Shown: positions 1 to 8,535 of the stretch, one piece after another | How positions within the stretch are numbered: position 1 is the stretch's first letter | How the letters are laid out: each line of letters opens with the position of its first letter | Assembly: GCA_019747815.1 (NCBI GenBank) | Contig: JAIEQJ010000002.1 | Location: 1 to 64,000, forward strand | Length of the DNA stretch: 64,000 nt | Direction of reading: 5' to 3' | DNA from: Hyphomonadaceae bacterium | GTDB taxonomy: Bacteria; Pseudomonadota; Alphaproteobacteria; Rhizobiales; Hyphomicrobiaceae | The notes under the pieces: generated by a model | The model's database searches: none | The model's input: only the letters and a program-made list of their open reading frames with translations | Told to the model about the DNA's origin: nothing | Program-made: the position numbers and the translations under genes

Positions 1-1
1 C

Positions 2-76
2 GACGCCAACTTTCTCGCCTCGGTGAAGCTTGCTGCAATCCGAATCTGGATGCGGTTTAATGAGTCGGTGACCTAG
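2..76 (+). CDS. C-terminal end of an insertion-sequence transposase (partial)
   Basis: The first 24 codons of the window, open from the left edge to a TAG, read DANFLASVKLAAIRIWMRFN and then ESVT. This resembles the last helix of IS5-type (IS427 group) transposases, which commonly end in a run like FLA-x-LAAIRIWLR-x-NES. Only the tail is visible, so whether the element is intact cannot be judged. The next gene starts 28 bases after the stop, so the right end of the element should lie between 77 and 104. No inverted repeat can be verified from one end alone. Confidence 0.55.
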   Translation, partial: DANFLASVKLAAIRIWMRFNESVT

Positions 77-104
77 GGCCCAGGACAAGCACAAGGGAGC
101 GCTC

Positions 105-1283
105 ATGATCCACAGCCGCAACCGCATCCTGACCACGCACGTGGGCAGCCTTCCGCGCAACGCGGTGCTGACCGATCTCCTGATCCGCCGCGAGGCCGGC
201 CAGGCCATCGACCCTGCCGCGATGGATGCGGAAATGGATCGCGCCGTGCGTGCGACGGTGGACGCCCAGATCGCCGCCGGTGTCGACATCGGCAACGACG
301 GCGAGCAGCAGCGTGTCGGCTTCCAGACCTACATCCCGGAACGCATGGCGGGCTTCGGCGGCGAATCCGAGCGCAAGGTCGGCAGGGATTTCCAGGAGGT
401 GCCCGAGCTGATCGAGATGTTCCTGCGGCGCTTTCCCAAGCGCAGCAAGATCTCGAATGCGCCGCAGGCGATCGGCGAGGTGCGCTATCTCGGCACCAAG
501 GACATCGAGAGCGAGATCGCGCGCTTCAAGGCCTGTGCGACCGCGGCTGGAACGCCATTCGCCGAAACGTTCGCGACGGCGCCCTCACCCGGCATCGTCG
601 CAACCACCATGATGAATGCCTACTACGCATCGCACGAGGACTACCTGATGACGCTCGCCCGCGAGATGCGGCCCGAGTACCAGGCCATCCATCGCGCCGG
701 CCTGATCCTCCAGATCGACGCTCCCGACCTCGCCATGGAACGCACCATGACGTTCCAGGATCAGACCGATGCCGAATTCGTCGAGACCTGCGAGTTGCAC
801 ATGGCGGCGATCAACACGGCGCTCGAGGGCATTGCTCGCGACCGCGTGCGCTTGCATTGCTGCTGGGGCAACTGGGAGGGCCCGCACATTCACGACATTC
901 CTCTCGCATCCATTCTGGCGGTGCTCTATCAGGCGCACGTCGGCGGGCTCACCATCGAGTTCGCCAACCCGCGCCATCAGCACGAGTACGACACCCTGCG
1001 CGGCAATCCCCTGCCGAGGGATTGGCTGCTGCTCCCGGGCGTGATCGACACCACCACCAACTTCGTCGAGCACCCGCAGGTGGTAGCGCGGCGGATCGAG
1101 GAGGCCGTGGCCGTTGTCGGCGACCGCGAGCGCGTGATCGCGTCCACCGACTGCGGCTTCGGCACATTCACCGGCCGCGAATGGGTGGCAGCACGCATCG
1201 TGTGGCAAAAACTCAGGGCCCTGCGCGAAGGCGCCGACATCGCCTCTGCACGGCTGTGGGGGAAGGCGCAAGGAGGTGGCTGA
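105..1283 (+). CDS. MetE-like cobalamin-independent methionine synthase family protein
   Basis: A 392-residue protein corresponding to the C-terminal catalytic half of MetE (UROD/MetE-like TIM barrel). It opens with TTHVGSLPR, typical of stand-alone members, and carries candidate zinc ligands in HCCWGNWEG and STDCGFGTF, matching the His-x-Cys and distal Cys of the family. Full MetE is about 750 residues. Short homologues include methylcobamide:CoM-type and epoxyalkane:CoM-type transferases as well as methionine synthases, so the methyl donor and acceptor are uncertain. The start has a good ribosome site (AAGGGAG). The protein is probably cytoplasmic. It converges on the next gene across a GC-rich hairpin. 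Confidence 0.8.
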   Translation: MIHSRNRILTTHVGSLPRNAVLTDLLIRREAGQAIDPAAMDAEMDRAVRATVDAQIAAGVDIGNDGEQQRVGFQTYIPERMAGFGGESERKVGRDFQEVPELIEMFLRRFPKRSKISNAPQAIGEVRYLGTKDIESEIARFKACATAAGTPFAETFATAPSPGIVATTMMNAYYASHEDYLMTLAREMRPEYQAIHRAGLILQIDAPDLAMERTMTFQDQTDAEFVETCELHMAAINTALEGIARDRVRLHCCWGNWEGPHIHDIPLASILAVLYQAHVGGLTIEFANPRHQHEYDTLRGNPLPRDWLLLPGVIDTTTNFVEHPQVVARRIEEAVAVVGDRERVIASTDCGFGTFTGREWVAARIVWQKLRALREGADIASARLWGKAQGGG

Positions 1284-1320
1284 GGGACCTGCAGCCCGTC
1301 ACGGGCGCAGCCCCTCACCC

Positions 1321-1346
1321 CTGCGGCCGAACCGTGGCGGCCGCAG
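1321..1346. terminator. GC-rich hairpin between convergent genes
   Basis: Perfect 9-bp inverted repeat, CTGCGGCCG (1321-1329) and CGGCCGCAG (1338-1346), with an 8-base loop. It lies between the converging stops at 1283 and 1375. There is no T tract, so a bidirectional transcription-stop role is inferred from position and symmetry only. Confidence 0.4.
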
Positions 1347-1374
1347 CAGAACAGTCGAGCCCGAAACGGCGAAC

Positions 1375-2679
1375 CTACCTCGCCTTCTCGTACGGATAGA
1401 TCAGCTTGCCCGTCTCGAACGCCTTGGGCCCAACGATGGTTTGCACCGCCATGCCGCGGAACTGGTCAAGCTCGCTGCCCTTGATGCTGTGGTACTGGAC
1501 CGCAATGAAGCGGGACTGCGCCCACTCGCCCTGGTCACCGAACTTCACATCCCCCATGATGGTCTTGAAGGTGGCGGTGCGGAAATACTCGGCGAGCTTG
1601 TCGTCGTTGAGACTGTTGGCACCGCTGATGGCCTGCTCGATGAGCTGCGCATAGGCATAGCCCCAAGTGCCCAGATAGTAGCCCAGCGGATCGACGCCCT
1701 CGGCTCCGGCCCGCGCCTGGTATTTCTCCAGGAACGCGTTGACGCCCGGATACTCCATCGTCTTGGCGGGCACCCACGTCTCGTAGTTGGTGATGCCGTT
1801 GAGCAAGGGCCCGAGCTGCCGCTTGATGGCTGTTGCCTGGACGCCGACCATCGCGCCGCCGAGGATCTTCGGCTTGAAGCCGATTTCGCCGATCGCCCGT
1901 ATCAGGCCGACCGAATCGAGCGGATAGGAGCAGAACACCGCGACATCCGGATTGGCAGCCTGGACCGCGCGGATGATCGGGGCGAAGTCGGTGGTCGTCG
2001 GCGGATAGGTCTTGTCGTAGACGATTCTGAGCCCCGCCGCCGTGGCGTTCTGGCGAGCCCCGTCGCAGACATTGCGGCCGAACTCAGCGTCGGCGGCCAT
2101 CAGCGAGATGGTCTCCGGCCTCGGGCTCTGTGCCATGGCCACCTCGAAGAACGGCTTGGTGAAGGCCGGCTTGGGATCCGGACCGGTCGGGATCATTGCA
2201 AAGTACTTGTTGTATTTGAACTCGCTGTTGACGCCGGTGCCGAACAGCGCAGGAAAGACCTTGCCTCGCTGCATGGCCACGGGCATGGCCGGCGCAATCA
2301 TGTTGGTGGCGTAGCCGCTGACGATCATGTCGACCTTGTCCACGTCGAGCAGCTTGGCGTAGAGGCCGGGCACCGTCGAAGGATTGCTCTGGTCGTCGTA
2401 GTAGACGAGCTTCACCGGCCGGCCCATGAGCCCGCCCTTCTTGTTGATGTCCTCCTCCCAGATCCGCATGCCGAGCAGCGCCGATTTGCCGTTGGCAGCC
2501 AAGGGCCCGGTCAGCGCCATGCCGAACCCGATCCTGATCGGCTCCTGGGCCCGGGCCTGCTGGCTCGAGACGGCGGCCAGCGCCCCGAGGATGAGACTGG
2601 CACATGCCGCAACCCGCGTGGCCGCAACCCGCATGGCCGCACCCCGCATGAGGGTGCGCAATCTCGCTTGCTTCTGCAT
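1375..2679 (-). CDS. Branched-chain amino acid type ABC transporter substrate-binding protein
   Basis: A 434-residue periplasmic binding protein of the LivJ/Peripla_BP_6 type. A signal peptide of about 40 residues ends near SSQQARAQE. The mature N-terminus reads IRIGFGMALTGPLAANGKSA, the classic opening of amide and branched-chain amino acid binding proteins, followed by GGLMGRPVKLVYYDDQSNP. The start was chosen at 2679 because GGGAGG precedes that ATG at good spacing; upstream in-frame codons overlap the neighbouring gene. No permease or ATPase genes are adjacent, so it is an orphan binding protein whose ligand is unknown. The signal peptide contains a 15-bp tandem repeat. Confidence 0.88.
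   Translation of the reverse strand: MQKQARLRTLMRGAAMRVAATRVAACASLILGALAAVSSQQARAQEPIRIGFGMALTGPLAANGKSALLGMRIWEEDINKKGGLMGRPVKLVYYDDQSNPSTVPGLYAKLLDVDKVDMIVSGYATNMIAPAMPVAMQRGKVFPALFGTGVNSEFKYNKYFAMIPTGPDPKPAFTKPFFEVAMAQSPRPETISLMAADAEFGRNVCDGARQNATAAGLRIVYDKTYPPTTTDFAPIIRAVQAANPDVAVFCSYPLDSVGLIRAIGEIGFKPKILGGAMVGVQATAIKRQLGPLLNGITNYETWVPAKTMEYPGVNAFLEKYQARAGAEGVDPLGYYLGTWGYAYAQLIEQAISGANSLNDDKLAEYFRTATFKTIMGDVKFGDQGEWAQSRFIAVQYHSIKGSELDQFRGMAVQTIVGPKAFETGKLIYPYEKAR
2606..2650. repeat. Three 15-bp tandem repeats inside a signal-peptide coding region
   Basis: Units 2606-2620, 2621-2635 and 2636-2650 follow GCCGCAMCCCGCRTG. On the minus strand they encode near-identical pentads (MRGAA, MRVAA, TRVAA) in the positively charged part of the signal peptide of the binding protein. 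Such repeats can change copy number by slippage without breaking the frame. Confidence 0.75.
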
Positions 2680-2732
2680 GCAAACCTCCCTGTGCTGGTG
2701 TTTGAAGCCTCGTTGGGGCCAGGTCCCCGTCG

Positions 2733-3569
2733 TCACTTGGTTGTCAGCGCCTCCCCACCCATGATCTGCGGCAGGGAGGGGACCAGGCGCTCCACGCTCT
2801 CCCATTGCTCGACGAGACGCTTGGCCCGATCGAATGCCTTGCGGAACGACGTCTCCTGCCTGAGCGCGTTGTTGAAATAGGCATCGCCGAAATAGGTCCA
2901 TTCCCGCTTGTCCGCGCATCCAAACGACGTGCGGTCCGCATGTGCCGCGGCGATGACCAGGGTCGTTGCATTCGCCAGCGCCGGGATGAAGCTGCCGGAG
3001 TGGCACGCGGAGACGACGACGATGCGTCTTCTGATGCCGGACTGATCCAGCATGCTCCTCAACATGGCGGGCGTCAGGTGCTCCAGACTGAAGCCCGGCA
3101 TCTCCACCGCCAGCAGCGCCCGCTCCCCGTGCGAGGTGAGAAACAGAAAGAGCGTGTCCCGGCCGGGGTCCATGATCCTTCCAAGGTGCTGCAGCACGCG
3201 CTCGAGGTTCTGCGCGCTCGCCAGCGGAAACTGCTCGACCGTGGTGCTGTGATTGATGAGCGCCACGGACCGGCCCTTGGTGCCGAAGCGCTCCTTGAAC
3301 AGCTCCTGGACGGCCATCACCTCGCGCTTGAACACGGCCTCGGGCCCATAGCCGGCGAAGCCAACGAAATAGAGATGATCGGCCCGATCGGACGCTGACG
3401 CCGGCTGCAGCCCGGAGAGGGCACGCTCGACGATGGCGGCCTGGGCGGCCTCCGTGGCGTTCGGGTCGGGTCCGGCAGCGCAGAGTTGCTGCAGCACCAG
3501 CAGCACGGCAAGGACGGCTGCCGCCAATCCTGCGCCTGCACGGCAGGCGGCCTTAGCAACGGTTGCCAT
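2733..3569 (-). CDS. Caspase-like (peptidase C13/legumain-type) exported protein
   Basis: A 278-residue protein with an N-terminal signal or anchor segment (residues about 12-33) and a caspase-fold domain. The histidine of the dyad is in FLTSHGE (H147) and the cysteine in VVSACHSGSF (C189); each follows a hydrophobic strand, as in clan CD peptidases. FVGFAGYG and NHSTTVEQFPLAS also match the C13-like group common in alphaproteobacteria. The start at 3569 is supported by GAGG upstream. It is probably periplasmic or membrane-anchored. Substrate and role are unknown. It is divergent from the VOC-fusion gene. Confidence 0.78.
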   Translation of the reverse strand: MATVAKAACRAGAGLAAAVLAVLLVLQQLCAAGPDPNATEAAQAAIVERALSGLQPASASDRADHLYFVGFAGYGPEAVFKREVMAVQELFKERFGTKGRSVALINHSTTVEQFPLASAQNLERVLQHLGRIMDPGRDTLFLFLTSHGERALLAVEMPGFSLEHLTPAMLRSMLDQSGIRRRIVVVSACHSGSFIPALANATTLVIAAAHADRTSFGCADKREWTYFGDAYFNNALRQETSFRKAFDRAKRLVEQWESVERLVPSLPQIMGGEALTTK

Positions 3570-3928
3570 GCCAGCCCTCAATGGTCGCCCCCCCGACACC
3601 ACGCCGCCCGGCCAGCATGACCGGCTCCAACGATCCGTGCAATTGTGCGCAGGCGCACCCCTCGGCCCCGGCCATTTCTCTGCAGATAGCGATACCGGTG
3701 CAGATCACCTCCCAATGAGATCGTTTAAGTTGTTCATTCAAAACGTAAATCGGCACATGCCTTAACCCTCTGGTGACCCTTTCCCGCTAAGCGTCAGGGG
3801 TCACCACAGCGCCCGCGGGGGCAGTGGGGGGAGTGTCCGCGACACGAGAATGCCGCTGGCATCCCAAGGCAGGCGTCAGCGCATCGGTCAACAGCGCCAT
3901 CAGTCGGTCAGAGTCACGGGACGCAAAC
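3570..3928. other. Intergenic region between divergent genes
   Basis: About 360 bases between the C13-like and VOC-fusion starts, AT-richer around 3715-3775, where promoters for either gene could lie. A 67-codon minus-strand frame (3553-3756) overlaps the C13 start. It has no recognisable features and is not called. No clear -35/-10 pair or operator was found. Confidence 0.4.
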
Positions 3929-5071
3929 ATGGCAAGTAACGTGAAACCCGTGCACTTCCGGTCCGCGGGCGCCTCGGTCATTCCGACCGTGCGCTACCGC
4001 GACGTTTCCGCAGCCATCGCCTGGCTGCAGGAGGCCTTCGGCTTCACGGTGCACCGCCTCGTCAAGGATGCGCAGGGCACCATCATCTACGGCGAACTCG
4101 CGTTCGGCACCGGCATGGTGATGGTGGTTCCCATCCAGGATACTCCGTTCGGCAAGCTGATGGTGCAGCCCGACGAGATCGGCGGCGTCGAAACGCAAAT
4201 CTGCTACCTGTTCGTGGACGACGCGAAGGCCCACTATGCCCGCGCCAAAGCGGCTGGCGCGGAGATCGTGCTGGACATCGAGGTCGAGGCCGATGGCAGC
4301 CGCGGCTATTCCTGCCGCGACCTCGAGGGACATTTGTGGAATCTCGGCACCCACAATCCGTGGCGCGCCTGCAATGCCGCCGGCGGCCCCCGATGGTCGC
4401 GCCGCACATGGACGGCCTTCGCTGCGTCACTGCTGCTTGCCGTCGCCGGCAGCTTCTACGTGCATACTTCGGCACGCGAGGGCGCAGGCGAGCTTGTTCT
4501 GGCGCTCTTCGGCAAGGTTCCCAACTCGATCGAATCCGCTCAGGCCGAGCCGGCGCCGGATGAGGATGCCGACGAGCCTGCCGACGGCCGGTCGCGCCAC
4601 CTGCGCGAGCTGATCGCCAGAGAGCGGCTTGCCCGCATCGCGGCCGACCAGCACGTCAAGGACATCCGCGCGCAGCTCCTCAATGAGCGCCGCGCGCACG
4701 CGGCAGCCGAGCTGGCCGCCAAGACCGCAGGCGAGAGCCAAACGCCGGACCTCGGACCGGTCGCCGCCCTGCAAGCGGCGGAAGCCGCGGCGGCGGAGGC
4801 GCGCGGCCGTCTGGCCAAGACGCTGGGCGCGCTCCAGGCCGTCAGGGAGCAGCTTGGCCAGGCCCAGCGGACCAGAGAGAGCGCCGAGCGCGGCGCCAAG
4901 GACGCGCGCGAGCAGGTTGCTCAGCTGCTCACCGCCCGTGCAGCGGCGGAGCAGGCCGCGCGCGAGGCGCGGGCGCGGGCGATGCGCGAGCGCAGAGTGC
5001 GCATTGTGGCGCAGCGTGCGCTAAGGAAGGTCACCGATCCCCCGCCTGTGCCCTATCCTCCGCTCCTATAG
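3929..5071 (+). CDS. VOC (glyoxalase/PhnB-like) domain fused to a TM segment and coiled coil
   Basis: A 380-residue protein. Residues about 10-148 form a vicinal-oxygen-chelate domain, seen in VIPTVRYRDVSAAIAWLQEA, FGTGMVMVVP and the ending YSCRDLEGHLWNLGTHNPW, which resembles PhnB-like glyoxalase relatives. A single membrane segment follows (about 165-185, FAASLLLAVAGSFYV). Residues 215-370 are rich in A, E, R and Q with heptad character, suggesting a long coiled coil. The start was placed at 3929 because the VOC fold begins just after it; upstream codons lack domain character. VOC proteins are normally stand-alone and cytosolic, so this arrangement is unusual. The substrate is unknown. Confidence 0.75.
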   Translation: MASNVKPVHFRSAGASVIPTVRYRDVSAAIAWLQEAFGFTVHRLVKDAQGTIIYGELAFGTGMVMVVPIQDTPFGKLMVQPDEIGGVETQICYLFVDDAKAHYARAKAAGAEIVLDIEVEADGSRGYSCRDLEGHLWNLGTHNPWRACNAAGGPRWSRRTWTAFAASLLLAVAGSFYVHTSAREGAGELVLALFGKVPNSIESAQAEPAPDEDADEPADGRSRHLRELIARERLARIAADQHVKDIRAQLLNERRAHAAAELAAKTAGESQTPDLGPVAALQAAEAAAAEARGRLAKTLGALQAVREQLGQAQRTRESAERGAKDAREQVAQLLTARAAAEQAAREARARAMRERRVRIVAQRALRKVTDPPPVPYPPLL

Positions 5072-5086
5072 CCCCCGGGCCACCGC

Positions 5087-5124
5087 AAGCCTTCCCCTCC
5101 CCGACCGGGGCACCGGCTTTTTTT
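5087..5124 (+). terminator. Rho-independent terminator
   Basis: AAGCC (5087-5091) pairs with GGCTT at the start of a seven-T run (5118-5124), enclosing an inner CCCC-GACC-GGGG hairpin. It sits 16 bases after the stop of the VOC-fusion gene, as expected for its terminator. Confidence 0.7.
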
Positions 5125-5201
5125 CCGCAAATTCAGGCGCAATTGGGCGCGCGCCACCTCGACAGTTGCGCGCAAGGATGCGGCCCAGTATCTGAGCGTG
5201 C

Positions 5202-6167
5202 ATGGCGCACCCCAAACCCAGTCCAGAAACGCAGGATCTCGCCGATCTCAAGGGACTGCTCGCGCGCATGCGGACAGGCGAACGGCGGGCCATCTCCCGC
5301 GCGGTCACCGAGCTTGAGCGCCTCTCGGCGGCGGCGCCCCGGCTGCTGGAAGCCATGCAGCCCCATCTCGGGCACGCCCTGGTCGTCGGCTTCACGGGCC
5401 CCCCCGGCGCCGGCAAATCCACGCTCATCAACGCCTATACCCAGCATTTGCGCGCGGAGAAGAAGTCGGTCGGCATCATCGCCGTCGATCCGTCGAGCCC
5501 CATTTCCGGCGGTGCCATCCTGGGCGACCGCATCCGCATGACGGCGACGCTCGACGACGATGGCGTGTTCATGCGCTCGCTCGCCAGCCGCGGCCATCTG
5601 GGCGGGCTGTGTCCTGCGGCGGTACGCGTGATCGATGCCCTCGATGCGGCAGGCAAGGACATCATCCTGCTCGAGACGGTCGGCACCGGCCAGACCGACA
5701 TCGATATCGCCGAGGTGGCGGATGTGCGCGTCGTCCTGACGGCGCCCGGGCTCGGCGACGACATCCAGGCCATGAAGTCGGGGCTGCTCGAGATTGCCGA
5801 CGTGCTGGTGGTCAACAAGGCGGACCGCGAGGGCGCGGAGCGCACGCTGCAGCATCTGAAGGGCGCCCTGTCGCTCAAGGCCGATGCGCGAGGCAAAGTG
5901 CCGGTGCTGAAGGTCATCGCGGCCACGGGCGCCGGCGTGCCGGAATTGGCGGAGGCCATCGACGCGGTGGGCACCAGCGTCGCAGCCGGCGGAGCCCAGG
6001 CCCGCCGCCGGCGCCGTGCGCGCTATCTGATCGCGCGCGCCGCAGCAGATTTGGTTGCCGACCGCATACGGATGGGACAGGGCGGAGAGCTCGACGAGCT
6101 TGCCGATGCCGTGCTCGGCGGTGCCTTGCTGCCGAGCCAAGCCGCCGCCAAGCTGATCGGATCGTGA
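5202..6167 (+). CDS. meaB: Methylmalonyl-CoA mutase-associated GTPase MeaB (ArgK family)
   Basis: A 321-residue G3E-type P-loop GTPase. Walker A is GPPGAGKST (residues 66-74). A switch region with DPSSPISGGAILGDRIRM, ETVGTGQTD (Walker B area) and the specificity motif NKAD all match MeaB/ArgK. The family gates cofactor loading and protects B12-dependent methylmalonyl-CoA mutase. No mutase gene lies in this window, so it is encoded elsewhere or the partner differs. Family length is 310-340. A terminator precedes the gene, so it is probably transcribed on its own. Confidence 0.92.
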   Translation: MAHPKPSPETQDLADLKGLLARMRTGERRAISRAVTELERLSAAAPRLLEAMQPHLGHALVVGFTGPPGAGKSTLINAYTQHLRAEKKSVGIIAVDPSSPISGGAILGDRIRMTATLDDDGVFMRSLASRGHLGGLCPAAVRVIDALDAAGKDIILLETVGTGQTDIDIAEVADVRVVLTAPGLGDDIQAMKSGLLEIADVLVVNKADREGAERTLQHLKGALSLKADARGKVPVLKVIAATGAGVPELAEAIDAVGTSVAAGGAQARRRRRARYLIARAAADLVADRIRMGQGGELDELADAVLGGALLPSQAAAKLIGS

Positions 6168-6256
6168 GCCTGCGCATCACAGTCACGTGAGCACTGATCT
6201 CAATACGTCCGATTTTCTGCTATCGTCGCCGCATCTCGCAACTTGAGGGCCTCGTC

Positions 6257-6565
6257 ATGAAACGTTTCAGCATCGCAGCGATAGCTCTCGGCGCCGTCCT
6301 GACCGCGCCCAGCGACGGCGCGCAGGCGCGCATCGTGTGCGACGGCAATTTCCAGATCGTCCAGGGCCGACCGATCGCAACCCCCTACTGCCAGGAACAG
6401 AACCTTGCGCGCATTGCCCGCAGCTATGGCATGCGCGCGTCCTTCGACCAGATCCGCGCGAGCATCAGCGTCAAGGGGCAGGTTTGCCGGGCCATCGGCC
6501 ACGACATTCGCGTGCGTGAGACCTGCCAGCCGTACCGCATCGAGGACGGCGCGACATTCCGGTGA
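6257..6565 (+). CDS. Small secreted protein of unknown function
   Basis: A 102-residue protein with a signal peptide (MKRFSIAAIALGAVLTAPSD, cleavage near AQA-R). The mature part of about 78 residues has four cysteines, probably forming two disulfides in the periplasm. The body (IVCDGNFQIVQGRPIATPYC) looks like a conserved small rhizobial periplasmic family, but I do not recognise a function. GAGGG lies before the start. It converges with cimA, 15 bases between stops, with no obvious terminator. Confidence 0.65.
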   Translation: MKRFSIAAIALGAVLTAPSDGAQARIVCDGNFQIVQGRPIATPYCQEQNLARIARSYGMRASFDQIRASISVKGQVCRAIGHDIRVRETCQPYRIEDGATFR

Positions 6566-6580
6566 CCCCACCGGCTGCGG

Positions 6581-8191
6581 TCACGCCGCCTCGGCGCCGG
6601 CACGCAGCAGCTTGTAGGTGATCGAGTCGATCAGCGCCTCGAAGCTGGCGTCGACGATGTTGGGCGACACGCCGACCGTGAACCAGCGCTCGCCCGTGCG
6701 CCTGTCGTGACTTTCGACCAGCACGCGGGTGACGGCCTCGGTGCCGCTGGTCAAGATGCGGACCTTGTAGTCGACCAGCTCCACGTCGCGGATGATGCCC
6801 TGATAGCGGCCGAGGTCCTTGCGCAGGGCCTGGTCGAGCGCGTTCACCGGGCCATTGCCTTCCGCCACCGACCACACCGGCTCCTCGCTGCCGTTGACGA
6901 ACACCTTGACGGTGGCCTCCGAGACGGTGACCAGCTTGCCCAGCGCGTTATGGCGCTTCTCGACCATCACGCGGAAGCTGTCGACCGTGAAATAGCGCGG
7001 CACCTCGCCCAAGAGCCGCCGCGCCAACAGCTCGAAGGAGGCATCGGCACCCTCGTAGGCATAACCCATGCCTTCCCGCGCCTTCACCTCGTCCAGCAGG
7101 CGGGCCACGCGCGGATCGTCCTTGCCGATGGGCACTCCCAGCCGCTCCAGCTCGTAGAGCAGGTTCGACTTGCCCGCCTGGTCCGACACCAGCACGCGGC
7201 GGCGGTTGCCCACGCTCTCGGGCGGCACGTGCTCGTAGGTCTGGGGCTCCTTGAGGATGGCCGAGGCATGGATGCCTGCCTTGGTGGCGAAGGCCGCCTC
7301 GCCGACGTAGGGCTGCTGCCGATTGGGCGCGCGGTTGAGGATTTCGTCCAGCAGCCGGCTGGCATGGGTGAGCCGGCGCAGCCGCTCCGGCGTGATGTTG
7401 GTCTCGAAGCGGTCGGCAAACTCGCTCTTCAAAAGCAGCGTCGGGATGATGGACGCGAGGTTGGCATTGCCGCAGCGCTCGCCGAGCCCGTTCAACGCAC
7501 CCTGGATCTGACGCACGCCGGCGTGCACGGCCACCAGCGTGTTGGCGACCGCATTCTCGGTGTCGTTGTGGGTGTGGATGCCCAGATGCGAGCCCGGCAC
7601 ATGCCGGCTAACGTCCGCGACGATGGCGGCGATCTCGTGCGGCAGCGTGCCGCCGTTGGTGTCGCACAGCACGACCCAGCGCGCGCCGGCCTCGTGCGCA
7701 GCCGTCGCCACCGCCAGCGCGTAGGCGTGGTTCGCCTTGTAGCCGTCGAAGAAATGCTCGCAGTCGAGCATTGCCTCGCGATTGCTCCTCACCACCGCTT
7801 CCACCGACTGCGTGATGCTTTCGAGGTTCTCCTCGTTGGTGATGCCGAGCGCCACGCGCACGTGATAGTCCCACGCCTTGGCGACCAGGCAGATGGCGCC
7901 GGCGTGCGCCTGCAGCGTGGCCTGGAAGCCGGGATCGTTGGAGACGGAGCGCCCGGCACGCTTGGTCATGCCGAAGGCGGTGAAGGTGGCGTTGGCAAGG
8001 CCCGGATCGCGACTGAAAAACTCGGTATCCGTGACGTTGGCGCCGGGATAGCCGCCCTCGATGTAGTCGATGCCGATCTCGTCGAGCGTGCGGGTGATGC
8101 GCCGCTTGTCCTCGAGCGAGAAATCCACACCCGTCGTCTGCGCGCCGTCGCGCAACGTGGTGTCGAACAGATAGAGGCGCTCGCGGATCAT
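6581..8191 (-). CDS. cimA: Citramalate synthase
   Basis: A 536-residue member of the isopropylmalate/homocitrate/citramalate synthase family. The N-terminus LYLFDTTLRDGAQTTGVDFS carries the metal and acyl-CoA site signature, HTHNDTENAVANT the metal-binding histidines, and NGLGERCGNA the family's second signature. A C-terminal LeuA-type allosteric dimer domain follows. The length and DTTLRDGAQ-TTG variant fit CimA rather than LeuA. CimA condenses pyruvate and acetyl-CoA to (R)-citramalate for threonine-independent isoleucine synthesis. The start at 8191 (MIRERLYLF) is preceded by AAGG; the longer frame upstream is rejected. Confidence 0.87.
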   Translation of the reverse strand: MIRERLYLFDTTLRDGAQTTGVDFSLEDKRRITRTLDEIGIDYIEGGYPGANVTDTEFFSRDPGLANATFTAFGMTKRAGRSVSNDPGFQATLQAHAGAICLVAKAWDYHVRVALGITNEENLESITQSVEAVVRSNREAMLDCEHFFDGYKANHAYALAVATAAHEAGARWVVLCDTNGGTLPHEIAAIVADVSRHVPGSHLGIHTHNDTENAVANTLVAVHAGVRQIQGALNGLGERCGNANLASIIPTLLLKSEFADRFETNITPERLRRLTHASRLLDEILNRAPNRQQPYVGEAAFATKAGIHASAILKEPQTYEHVPPESVGNRRRVLVSDQAGKSNLLYELERLGVPIGKDDPRVARLLDEVKAREGMGYAYEGADASFELLARRLLGEVPRYFTVDSFRVMVEKRHNALGKLVTVSEATVKVFVNGSEEPVWSVAEGNGPVNALDQALRKDLGRYQGIIRDVELVDYKVRILTSGTEAVTRVLVESHDRRTGERWFTVGVSPNIVDASFEALIDSITYKLLRAGAEAA

Positions 8192-8244
8192 GCCTTGGCT
8201 TTCTTCCAGATGCGACGGCTCGCTTCCTCGGTGCCCCGTCCCAA

Positions 8245-8364
8245 TCACAGATACCCGAAAAACCGTGCCGCAAAGTAAACCGCGCAGGCTGCCACGACGA
8301 TCTTGAGCGCGGACTGGTAGTGGGGGTGCTGCCGGAGCGGCGGGCGGGCGTTGGGATCAGCCAT
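8245..8364 (-). CDS. Small single-TM protein, 39 residues
   Basis: A short frame between cysS and cimA, reading MADPNARPPLRQHPHYQSAL and then a 16-18 residue hydrophobic stretch (KIVVAACAVYFAARFFGYL). A near-ideal ribosome site, GAGGTG, lies 5 bases before the ATG. The strong translation signal and single TM helix support a real small membrane protein. Its function is unknown. It may be co-transcribed with cimA, which starts 53 bases downstream. Confidence 0.55.
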   Translation of the reverse strand: MADPNARPPLRQHPHYQSALKIVVAACAVYFAARFFGYL

Positions 8365-8390
8365 GGTTGCACCTCGCCTGGACTATCTGC

Positions 8391-8518
8391 CTGTCATCCC
8401 GGACGGCCGCAGGCCGATCCGGGACGCAGGACCACAAGGAGTCGCGCATCACCAGCGGCTGGGTTCCGGCTCTGCGCGATCGCGCCCCTGCGCGACCGCT
8501 TCGGCCGGGATGACAGGT
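8391..8518. repeat. Intergenic palindromic repeat element
   Basis: A 128-bp element bounded by the inverted ends CTGTCATCCCGG (8391-8402) and CCGGGATGACAG (8507-8518). The interior is rich in nested GC palindromes. It lies between the short TM gene and cysS. Elements with GTCATCCCGG termini are frequent in rhizobial intergenic regions and behave as non-coding, REP-like repeats. Membership of a specific family is inferred. Confidence 0.65.
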
Positions 8519-8535
8519 AGTGTGCGTTGCACGCC

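Noticed and set aside
1276-2880. A 534-codon open frame on the plus strand opposite the ABC binding protein gene
   Set aside because: It is a GC-rich antisense frame of a well-supported gene, with no ribosome site or domain character.
3553-3756. A 67-codon minus-strand frame upstream of the C13-like gene
   Set aside because: It overlaps the better supported start, has no ribosome site and shows no domain.
6707-8278. A 523-codon plus-strand frame opposite cimA
   Set aside because: Antisense shadow; the minus strand has the full citramalate synthase signatures.
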